Translations under genes and position numbers: made by a program
Origin: Marinibacterium profundimaris
Lineage (GTDB): Bacteria; Pseudomonadota; Alphaproteobacteria; Rhodobacterales; Rhodobacteraceae
DNA: 64,000 nucleotides
Direction: 5' to 3'
Assembly: GCF_002210095.1 (NCBI RefSeq)
Contig: NZ_AQQR01000015.1
Span: 30,620-94,619, forward strand
Shown here: positions 57,828 to 64,000 of the stretch, piece after piece
How the letters are laid out: every line of letters starts with the position of its first letter
How positions within the stretch are numbered: position 1 is the stretch's first letter
The notes under the pieces: generated by a model
Database searches by the model: none
What the model was told of the DNA's origin: nothing
The model's input: only the letters and a program-made list of their open reading frames with translations

Positions 57828-59543
57828 ATGATCCAATCCGCCAAGCCCGTCCGCGTCGCCATCTACGCGCGATATTCCAGCGATCTGCAGAACCCGACCT
57901 CGATCGAGGACCAGGTGCGGCTCTGCCGTCAGCACGCGGCGCGACAGGATGGCTGGACCGTGGTGCAGGTCTTCGAAGACGTGGCGATCAGCGGCGCGAT
58001 GGCGGGCCGCCCGGGCTTCAAGGCTCTGCAGGCCTTCATCTCGGAGGGTGGCTGCGACATCGTCCTCTTCGAGCATCTCGACCGGCTGGCGCGCGACCTC
58101 GAGCAGCTGATGATGTTCTACAAGAAGGCCAACTACGCCGATGTCGAGATGCATCAGCTGCACCGCGGAAAGCTCGGGATCTTCGATATCGGGATCCTCG
58201 GGACCTTCGCACAGCTGTTCCTGGAAGAGCTTTCGCACAAGACCCGTCGCGGCCTCGTCGGCCGCGTCGAGGCCGGCAAGAACACCGGCGGGCGGGCCTA
58301 CGGCTATCGCTCGGAGGTTCTCCCGCCCCGGGGCGGAAAGTCGGACGGCAGCATCATGCAGATCGACCCGGAAGAGGCTGCGATCGTGCGCCGTATCTTC
58401 GAGGAATATGCCGCCGGCAAGTCGCCTCGACAGATCGCGGCCGACCTCAACGCGTCCGCCGTCCCTGCCCCACGGGGACGCGGCGCTGGCAGCGGTCACT
58501 GGAAGGCCAACACGATCTACGGACACCGCGCACGCGGCACCGGAATCCTCAACAACGAACTCTACATCGGGCGGCACGTCTGGAACCGGCAGCGCTATTC
58601 CAAGCATCCCGAGACCGGTCGCCGGGTCTCCAAGCCCAACCCACCCGAAGAATGGCTCACCACCGAGAAGCCAGAACTGCGGATCATCGACGAGGACTTG
58701 TGGGACAAGGTCAAGGCACGCCAGGACCTGATCGACAACTCCCGCACCCGGGCCGAAGCTGACGGCAAGACCGGTGCCGGAGCGGCACAGAGCGCGCGAC
58801 GGCGGAAGTATCTTCTCTCGGGGCTTCTGACCTGCGGTCAGTGCGGCGGCAATCTCACCGTGGCCGGCAAAGGCACTCGGAGGCGCTACTACTGCGCCAA
58901 TGCCAAGGAGAAGGGCGCGGCCGTCTGCACCGGCATGCCCGGCATCTCGGAGGCCGACGCCGCAGAGACGATCCTCGGCGGCCTGCGCGAAGGGCTGATG
59001 CAGGAGGAGGCCTACGAACAGTTTCGCTCAAGCTATATCGCCAGGAAGCGCGCGGAGGAGCAGGAAAGCGGGAAAGTGCTCCAGCGACACGACGCCCGGA
59101 TCCGGGAGGTCCAGAAGACCCACTACAAACTGATGGCTGCAGTAGAGAACGGCGACTATTCATCCCCGGTCATCAAGCGCCTGAACGCGGTCGACGCTGA
59201 ACTTTCCGCGCTACAAGCAGAACGCGACACGCTCGTCCCTGCGCCGATCGAGCTTCCAACGGATCTGCCCGCGCTCTACCGGTCCCATGTTGAGGATCTG
59301 GTGGGAACGCTCATGGACGAAGCCGTGGCGGGCCCGGCGGCTGACGAGTTGCATACGCTGGTCGAGACGGTGGTCGTCTCGTGGGACGAGGATGCGGAGC
59401 TACACACGCTGGAGATCCGCGGCAAGCTGTTGGAACTGTTGAGTTTTTCGGACAGCAAAAAGGCCGCTACCCTTTCGGGTGCGGCCTGTTCGCTAAAACT
59501 GGTTGCGGGAGTAGGATTTGAACCTACGACCTTCAGGTTATGA
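57828..59543 (+). CDS. Large serine recombinase ending in a tRNA remnant
   Basis: The 571-residue protein has an N-terminal resolvase domain with the catalytic serine in AIYARYSSDLQ (Ser17 or Ser18), DRLARDLEQ for the active-site arginines, a recombinase domain (AGKNTGGRAYGYRSE; YIGRHVWNRQRY) and a zinc ribbon near 335-365 (LLTCGQCGG ... YYCANAKEKGAAVC). A coiled-coil segment follows. The last 13 residues, VAGVGFEPTTFRL, and the TGA stop are read through a tRNA-fMet 3' remnant (59501-59544), so the attachment site lies within the gene. It appears intact. Confidence 0.92.
   Translation: MIQSAKPVRVAIYARYSSDLQNPTSIEDQVRLCRQHAARQDGWTVVQVFEDVAISGAMAGRPGFKALQAFISEGGCDIVLFEHLDRLARDLEQLMMFYKKANYADVEMHQLHRGKLGIFDIGILGTFAQLFLEELSHKTRRGLVGRVEAGKNTGGRAYGYRSEVLPPRGGKSDGSIMQIDPEEAAIVRRIFEEYAAGKSPRQIAADLNASAVPAPRGRGAGSGHWKANTIYGHRARGTGILNNELYIGRHVWNRQRYSKHPETGRRVSKPNPPEEWLTTEKPELRIIDEDLWDKVKARQDLIDNSRTRAEADGKTGAGAAQSARRRKYLLSGLLTCGQCGGNLTVAGKGTRRRYYCANAKEKGAAVCTGMPGISEADAAETILGGLREGLMQEEAYEQFRSSYIARKRAEEQESGKVLQRHDARIREVQKTHYKLMAAVENGDYSSPVIKRLNAVDAELSALQAERDTLVPAPIELPTDLPALYRSHVEDLVGTLMDEAVAGPAADELHTLVETVVVSWDEDAELHTLEIRGKLLELLSFSDSKKAATLSGAACSLKLVAGVGFEPTTFRL
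59457..59486 (-). terminator. Antisense terminator inside the recombinase 3' end
   Basis: On the minus strand GGCCGCACCC pairs with GGGTAGCGGCC (one mismatch) around GAAA and is followed by TTTTT. It lies just beyond the CCA end of the tRNA remnant, so it would serve a tRNA regenerated at this site. Confidence 0.65.
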
Positions 59544-59544
59544 G
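59501..59544 (-). other. tRNA-fMet 3' remnant of a second allele (att site)
   Basis: The sequence matches the 41401 fragment except in the T arm, which here is GTAGG-TTCAAAT-CCTAC. The compensating changes show that it derives from a genuine tRNA-fMet of another strain or species. The anticodon loop CTCATAA is retained and the 5' half is missing. Confidence 0.8.
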
Positions 59545-59813
59545 AAGCGTCGCATTTCTGCGAAGTTGCGCGAAAACTGAGATCACGGCAACGCATTGTT
59601 TTAAGGGTGTTTTCTACCCTCAGACCTTCAGGGCCAAAACCTGAAGGGGTGGAAAGCGTTGCGGTTTCTGAAGACGGGACGCCGCTCGGAGGCTGGGCAT
59701 CACAAGGTTTCCATTGTCAAAGGGCGAGAAGAGGCGCAACGCTTCCAAGACTGTCTGACCACGCACGCTTCCGCGTGACCAGCGGCCGCCTTCTTTGAAA
59801 GGAGTGCAGGCTC

Positions 59814-60206
59814 GTGAAGATGGATCGCCTCTACGTACTCGCAGGGTTTCTCTGGCTCGTCGCCGGCATGATCTTCGGGATCTATCTCGGCATCACCGAC
59901 CAGTTGCAGTTCGCCAACTCGCATGCGCACGCAAACCTACTGGGGTTCGTGCTCTCCGTGCTTTTCGGTTTGCTCTACCGCAACTGGCCCGCGCTCCTGT
60001 CCAGCAGGCTGGCCTGGCCGCAGTTCGCGCTCTTCCAGATCGGTGCGCTGGTCCTTGTTGCCGGGAAGTTCGACATCGACCGCGGCGGCGGCGGAGCGCT
60101 TGCGCCGCCGGGATCCGTTCTCGTGGTCCTGGGCACACTGCTGATGTTCTGGATGTTCTCGACGACAGGGGCAGAAATCCAGACGGTCAAGAAGAGGGCC
60201 GTCTAA
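59814..60206 (+). CDS. Small four-helix membrane protein with an HxH motif
   Basis: The 130-residue protein has four predicted membrane helices (YVLAGFLWLVAGMIFGIYLGI; NLLGFVLSVLFGLLY; FALFQIGALVLVAGKF; VLVVLGTLLMFWMFS). SHAHANLLGFV at about residues 36-46 resembles the heme-ligand region seen in small proteins related to heme-copper oxidase subunit I or NnrS, so it may bind heme or metal. It starts at a GTG after AAGGAG. Its stop overlaps the ATG of the methyltransferase gene (TAATG). Confidence 0.65.
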   Translation: MKMDRLYVLAGFLWLVAGMIFGIYLGITDQLQFANSHAHANLLGFVLSVLFGLLYRNWPALLSSRLAWPQFALFQIGALVLVAGKFDIDRGGGGALAPPGSVLVVLGTLLMFWMFSTTGAEIQTVKKRAV

Positions 60207-61036
60207 TGTCGGCCCGCGTTCAGGAACACTACGCCTCGGCGGACATCGTGGAGCGTATCCTCGCCGCAGTTCCGTGGGCGGCGACGGATGGCAAGCCGCT
60301 CGCGGCCGAGCAACTCTTTCCCTTCGACCAGCTGCACGGTCGGGAACTCCTTGCGACGCGGGACCACGCGGCGAAGCTGAACCCAGCGAGGGGTGCCCAT
60401 CTCCTCGACGTGGGGTCCGGCATCGGCGGGCCGGCGCGGTACTTCGCGAGCGTCTTCGGATGCCGTGTGACCGGGATCGACCTGACTCCCCAGTTCGTCG
60501 TGGCGGCCACCGAACTGACGCGTCTCGCGGAACTGGCGGATGAGGTGGATTTCATCGAGGCAGATGCGGCGAACATGCCTTTCGGCGCGGGCATCTTCGA
60601 CCACGCCTATTGCTTCTACGTGGGCATGAACCTTCCCGACAGACCGGCGGTCCTGCGCGAATGCATCCGGGTCCTGAAGCCGGGGGCCACGTTGCTCTGG
60701 ACCGAGGTCACCTCGAACGCGGGCGAGCCGCAGTATCCCCTGCCATGGGCGCGGGACGCGGCAGGAAGCCACGTCGACGCCAGCGAAGAGCTGATCGGTC
60801 ACTTCCGAGACGCGGGGTTTGACGTGCTATCGGTCGACGACGAGACCGATGCGCATGTGGAGCTCGCGCGGCGCATGAAGGCGGCCGGAGCTGCTCCTTT
60901 GACGGGCCAGCACCAGGCGAACGAAGTGCTGCTCGGCCCCGATTTCGTCGAGCGTCGGATCAACTACATCCGAAGTCTGGCCGACGGCGCGTTGGCGAGC
61001 ACCGTCATCCGCGCGAAAAGGGCGGGCCTTCCATGA
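60206..61036 (+). CDS. Class I SAM-dependent methyltransferase (island copy)
   Basis: The 276-residue protein has motif I LLDVGSGIGGPARYFASVFG and CRVTGIDLTPQFV, then AYCFYVGMNLPDRPAVL and VLKPGATLLWTEV. It matches the layout and length of the core-genome methyltransferase at 26728, including HYASADIVERI at the N-terminus and FVERRINYIRSLADG at the C-terminus. It is embedded in an operon with two ChaC-like genes. Its ATG overlaps the stop before it, and it overlaps the next gene by four bases. The substrate is not evident; a thiol or amino-acid-derived compound is suggested by its neighbours. Confidence 0.85.
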   Translation: MSARVQEHYASADIVERILAAVPWAATDGKPLAAEQLFPFDQLHGRELLATRDHAAKLNPARGAHLLDVGSGIGGPARYFASVFGCRVTGIDLTPQFVVAATELTRLAELADEVDFIEADAANMPFGAGIFDHAYCFYVGMNLPDRPAVLRECIRVLKPGATLLWTEVTSNAGEPQYPLPWARDAAGSHVDASEELIGHFRDAGFDVLSVDDETDAHVELARRMKAAGAAPLTGQHQANEVLLGPDFVERRINYIRSLADGALASTVIRAKRAGLP

Positions 61037-61737
61037 AGCCGATGGCAGGTGGCCAGAGAGAGCTGTCGCTCACCCCTGCGCATGTCGCACTCGTTCATCG
61101 GGACATGACGGATGAGGGGCAACCTCCCGGCCTTCAGCCACAGACGGACGAGGACTACGCGGACTGGGTCTCCCGCATACTCGCCTCGCATCCTGCACCA
61201 GACAGGCCGACGCAGTTGTTCGCCTATGGATCCCTGATCTGGAGGCCCGAGATCGAGCATTTGGGGGAGCAGGGCGGTATCCTGCGAGGCTGGCGCCGGT
61301 CATTCTGCCTGCGGCAGTGGCGGTTCCGCGGATCACCGGAGTACCCCGGCCTCATGATGTCGCTCGATCGTGGCGGGAGGTGCCAGGGCGTCCTGTTCCA
61401 GTTGCCGGACGAAGATCTGGAGACGCAGTTCAACACGCTCTTCCGGCGCGAGTTCACGATCAAGCCGAATACCAACATCCCTCGCTGGCTCAACGTGCAG
61501 ACCGATGATGGCCCCATGCCGGCACTCGTCTTCGTGATGAATCGCCGAGCGCCTCAGTATGCCGGCGACCTGACACCGGAAGAGATCGCCGATGTGCTGT
61601 CGAGAAGCTGCGGCCACCTCGGTACGGGGGCGGAGTACCTTCTTAACACGGTGATGCAACTCGAGGCGCGCGGGATGCATGACCCCGGCCTCTGGCGCCT
61701 GCAGGAACTGGTCGCGGCCCGGATCGGGCCGGTCTGA
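61033..61737 (+). CDS. ChaC-like gamma-glutamylcyclotransferase, first copy
   Basis: The 234-residue protein has the GGCT/ChaC motif LFAYGSLIWRPEI at about residues 61-73, GWRRSFCLRQWRFRGSPEYPGLMMSL, and GVLFQLPDEDLETQF with the family acid region. ChaC enzymes degrade glutathione to 5-oxoproline and Cys-Gly. It begins within the methyltransferase gene (four-base overlap), so it is cotranslated with it. Confidence 0.88.
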   Translation: MKPMAGGQRELSLTPAHVALVHRDMTDEGQPPGLQPQTDEDYADWVSRILASHPAPDRPTQLFAYGSLIWRPEIEHLGEQGGILRGWRRSFCLRQWRFRGSPEYPGLMMSLDRGGRCQGVLFQLPDEDLETQFNTLFRREFTIKPNTNIPRWLNVQTDDGPMPALVFVMNRRAPQYAGDLTPEEIADVLSRSCGHLGTGAEYLLNTVMQLEARGMHDPGLWRLQELVAARIGPV

Positions 61738-61832
61738 TCGGGCCTCGCGGAGGAGGTCAGGCTCATGCCGAAGTCAGCGAGCGCGTGGGGAGGCGCGGTT
61801 ACCATGCGCGGAAGAAGAGAGGGCGTTTGCGC

Positions 61833-62588
61833 ATGACGCAGAATGTGCGTCTACGTAGGCTCTCGCTGACGGAAGAGCATGTCAGGCGCGCTCACCGGGT
61901 GGTCGAGAAACCGGCCCAGCCCACTTCACCCCATCTCACCCCGCTGACGGAGTCCGAGATGTCGGAACTCGCCGCTCGGCTTGCCAGCGACTGTGAGGGA
62001 GAACCCTTGTGGGTGTTCGTGTATGGCTCGCTTCTCTGGAAACCCGCGTTCGATCATGTGGAGAGGCGGCGTGCAGTGGTCCACGGGTGGCGGCGCGCGT
62101 TTTGCCTCAACATCAGAAACTACCGCGCGACACCAGATGCACCTGGTCTCATGCTGGCCCTGGCGCGTGGGGGTTCGTGCCTCGGGGCCGTCTTCCGTTT
62201 GCCCGATGATGATCGCGAAGCACGGATCCTGACGCTCCTGCGGCGCGAGATCTCCTATCTGGTAGACCTTCCATCTTTGCGCTGGGTGAGCGCGAGGTCG
62301 TCTACTGGGGCCGTTCGCGCACTGGCCTTCTATTGCGCACACTCCGCCGACGACGACTTCATCTATCTTCCCGAGGAGGAACAGGCCCGGCGCCTTGCCA
62401 CCGCCGTGGGGCACGCTGGGAGCTGCGCCGACTACCTCTACAACACGGTCGTCCACTTCGAAGAGATGGGCATCCGGGATTCGTATCTCTGGAGAATGCA
62501 GTCGCTGGTCGCAAAGGAAATTGACCTCGCCTTTCCCTGTGAGGGGCCCAACGTTCCGTTCTTGCCAGACGGCGACGCCCCGGCTTGA
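61833..62588 (+). CDS. ChaC-like gamma-glutamylcyclotransferase, second copy
   Basis: The 251-residue protein shares the same fold as the gene before it: LWVFVYGSLLWKPAFDH near residue 60, GWRRAFCLNIRNYRATPDAPGLMLAL, and GAVFRLPDDDREARILTLLRREI. The ATG at 61833 follows GAGGG. It lies 95 bases after the first copy, the largest gap in this cassette. The two copies differ strongly in the N-terminal third, so they are old paralogues or separately acquired, not a recent tandem duplication. Confidence 0.87.
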   Translation: MTQNVRLRRLSLTEEHVRRAHRVVEKPAQPTSPHLTPLTESEMSELAARLASDCEGEPLWVFVYGSLLWKPAFDHVERRRAVVHGWRRAFCLNIRNYRATPDAPGLMLALARGGSCLGAVFRLPDDDREARILTLLRREISYLVDLPSLRWVSARSSTGAVRALAFYCAHSADDDFIYLPEEEQARRLATAVGHAGSCADYLYNTVVHFEEMGIRDSYLWRMQSLVAKEIDLAFPCEGPNVPFLPDGDAPA

Positions 62589-62615
62589 GTCGCTGCCTGA
62601 TGCGGGCTCGGAACC

Positions 62616-63789
62616 TAGTGTTCCGAGTCTGACGCTTGCTACCTGTTTCCGCGGATTTCATCGAGGGCATTCAGCGCGCGGCGCTCGCGGGCGAGGATGT
62701 CCTCTGCCGACTTGGTCCAAGTGAAGGGCTTCGGGTTGGCGTTATGCTGCAGGAGGTAGTCGTAGATGGCGGCCTCGAGGTCGCCGACGCTGGTGTAACT
62801 GCCGCGCCGAATGCGCCGTGACGTGATCTCGGCGAAGAACCGTTCGACCATGTTCAGCCATGACGCGCTGGTCGGCGTGAAATGCAGTTTGAAGCGCGGG
62901 TGCTTCGAAAGCCAGGCCGTCACCTCGGGTATCTTGTGGGTCGCGTAGTTGTCGAGCACCAGGTGCACCTCGCGCGACTTCGGCACATGCCGGTCGATGC
63001 GGCGCAGGAACTTCAGGAATTCCCTGGCCCGATGGCGCGGCAGGCACTCGCCGATCACCTTGCCGGATTTGACGTCGAGCGCCGCGAACAGCGTTGTCGT
63101 GCCATGGCGCTTGTAATCGTGGGTCAGCGTGGCGGCGCGACCCCTCTTCAGCGGCAGCCCCGGCTGGGTCCGGTCAAGCGCCTGGATCTGGGATTTTTCA
63201 TCGACGCAGAGCACCACCGCGCGCTCCGGCGGGTCGAGGTAGAGCCCGACGATGTCGGTGACCTTCTCCTCGAACATCGGATCGTTCGAGACCTTGAAGG
63301 ATTTCGTCAGATGCGGCTTCAGCCTGGCGTCCGCCCATATCCTTCCCACGCTCGACGGCGAGATGCCGACCGCCTCGGCCATGATCGAGCGGCTCCAGTG
63401 GGTCGCGTTCGGAGGGTTCTCCCTCACCGTCTTGGCGATCACCTTCATGCGTGTCTCCCGCGGTAGCGGCGGGACCCGAGAGGGGCGGGTCTTGTCGCGC
63501 TTCAGGCCGTCCAAGCCCTCATCGAGGTATCGTTCCTGCCAGCGCCAGACGGTGGGCTTCGACGTATGCGCGCGCCGCATGATCTCGCCCGTGCCGTGAC
63601 CATCCGCCGTCTCCAGAACGATCTTCGCCCGCCAGACGAGCTTGCGCGGCGTGTTCCGGTCGGCGATCAGGGATTGGAGTTCGGCTCGGTCAGCGGGGCT
63701 CAGGTAAAGGCAGATGTCATCGCGTCTCATGCCCCGACACTGACACGTCGGCCTGATGCTTGGAATCCTCCGTCAGGTGGGGAACACTA
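62616..63789 (-). mobile_element. IS630-family insertion sequence
   Basis: Terminal inverted repeats TAGTGTTCC...CTGACG lie at 62616 onward and, reversed, up to 63789. Each end sits in CTAG, and TA is duplicated, as expected for IS630/Tc1-like insertion. The element is about 1.17 kb and lies between the second ChaC gene and the right att region. Confidence 0.82.
62639..63730 (-). CDS. IS630-family transposase
   Basis: The 363-residue transposase has an N-terminal helix-turn-helix (AHTSKPTVWRWQERYLDEGLDGL) and the DDE core: VVLCVDEKSQIQALDRTQP, VHLVLDNYATHKIPEV and FTPTSASWLNMVERFFAEI. It appears intact and in a single frame. Confidence 0.93.
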   Translation of the reverse strand: MRRDDICLYLSPADRAELQSLIADRNTPRKLVWRAKIVLETADGHGTGEIMRRAHTSKPTVWRWQERYLDEGLDGLKRDKTRPSRVPPLPRETRMKVIAKTVRENPPNATHWSRSIMAEAVGISPSSVGRIWADARLKPHLTKSFKVSNDPMFEEKVTDIVGLYLDPPERAVVLCVDEKSQIQALDRTQPGLPLKRGRAATLTHDYKRHGTTTLFAALDVKSGKVIGECLPRHRAREFLKFLRRIDRHVPKSREVHLVLDNYATHKIPEVTAWLSKHPRFKLHFTPTSASWLNMVERFFAEITSRRIRRGSYTSVGDLEAAIYDYLLQHNANPKPFTWTKSAEDILARERRALNALDEIRGNR

Positions 63790-63873
63790 GCGCGTGACCT
63801 GGCGTCGAGCGTGTCCAGCCGCGGGGAAGCAGGCACGGATTTACGAAGCGATATGAAGGACTTCGGCCCTTCT

Positions 63874-63892
63874 TGCTTCCACAGTGCTTCCA
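63874..63892. promoter_or_regulatory. Candidate integrase arm-type sites, right end
   Basis: Two TGCTTCCA copies start at 63874 and 63885, matching in spacing the pairs at the left end (41576/41587) and at the internal remnant (49778/49789). They lie about 75 bases from the tRNA sequence. Confidence 0.5.
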
Positions 63893-63906
63893 CGGGCGTT
63901 TGAAAC

Positions 63907-63931
63907 GAAAACGCCGCCCCAGAGGGCGGCG
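63907..63931 (-). terminator. Terminator for the tRNA-fMet at the right end
   Basis: On the minus strand CGCCGCCC, four bases, GGGCGGCG is followed by TTTTCG. It lies about 30 bases past the tRNA 3' end and would replace the original terminator left at 41366. Confidence 0.65.
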
Positions 63932-63960
63932 GTTAAGCATTTGAAAACGCAAATTATTTT

Positions 63961-64000
63961 GGTTGCGGGGAGAGGATTTGAACCTCTGACCTTCAGGTTA
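63961..64000 (-). tRNA. tRNA-fMet(CAT), 3' part, running off the window
   Basis: These 40 bases are identical to 41401-41440. They run from the CCGCAACC acceptor end (minus strand) through the T arm to the TAACCTGA anticodon-stem side. The window ends inside the anticodon loop. Because the left copy is only a fragment, the intact gene is expected here, continuing beyond the window. Confidence 0.75.

Larger units (their letters stand above)
63790..64000. other. Right end of the island
   Basis: No gene is present. The region holds a copy of the block at 49739-49880: TTACGAAGCGATATGA, phased TGCTTCCA repeats at 63874 and 63885, a terminator hairpin at 63912-63931 and then the tRNA-derived sequence from 63961. 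It ends at the window edge. Confidence 0.65.

Noticed and set aside
59544..59813. A gene in the stretch after the serine recombinase
   Set aside because: Only short frames occur; a small hairpin (CCTTCAGG/CCTGAAGG near 59620) and att-flank sequence are all that can be seen.

Overview
The window is GC-rich, densely packed alphaproteobacterial chromosome, most likely from the Rhodobacteraceae (Roseobacter group). This rests on an atpHAGDC operon followed by an H-type lectin gene, a phnGHIJK-corA-LN C-P lyase operon with a DUF1045 gene, ClpA with a GTG start, and family-typical intergenic palindromes and repeats. No database search was possible; functions rest on motifs visible in the translations and on knowledge of the families.

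Positions 1-41,150 look like core genome. In order: the end of an oligopeptide-type ABC importer; an amino-acid binding protein; a large MscS channel; a seven-gene, translationally coupled glycan cluster (four glycosyltransferases, a histidine phosphatase, a polysaccharide deacetylase and a methyltransferase, 5,626-12,147); the C-P lyase locus (phnM, DUF1045, phnN, phnL, a CorA-like gene, phnK, J, I, H, G and divergent phnF, 12,154-20,905), which releases phosphate from phosphonates; ppaC, a HAD phosphatase, a MaoC hydratase, ribF, a YcgN protein, threonine aldolase, a methyltransferase, a hydrolase, prs, an H-type lectin protein, atpCDGAH, a methyltransferase with gloB, clpA and an M23 peptidase.

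Positions about 41,396-64,000 are a composite integrative island in the initiator tRNA gene. A 3' fragment of tRNA-fMet lies at 41,401-41,444, and the same 40 bases reappear at 63,961-64,000, where the window ends in what is probably the regenerated intact tRNA. Two further tRNA-fMet 3' remnants, at 49,865 and 59,501, divide the island into three parts. Part I (41.4-49.9 kb) has a tyrosine integrase, a DUF6880 protein, a WYL regulator coupled to a PD-(D/E)xK/RAMA-like/SEC-C protein (probable defence pair), a Panacea toxin-antitoxin pair and an IS256 element with a clear 8-bp target duplication. Part II (49.9-59.5 kb) has a MobV-type relaxase, an AT-richer reverse transcriptase gene convergent with a two-gene membrane/cupin operon, a PemK/MazF-like toxin, and a large serine recombinase whose last residues and stop codon are read from a tRNA remnant. 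Part III (59.5-64 kb) has a small membrane protein, a SAM methyltransferase and two ChaC-like gamma-glutamylcyclotransferases in one operon, plus an IS630 element.

The best candidates for undescribed biology are the reverse transcriptase locus with its convergent membrane/cupin pair, the WYL plus PD-(D/E)xK/SEC-C pair with a palindrome just upstream, the methyltransferase/double ChaC cassette, and the layered use of tRNA-fMet by unrelated recombinases with shared 11-bp-phased repeats near the att copies.
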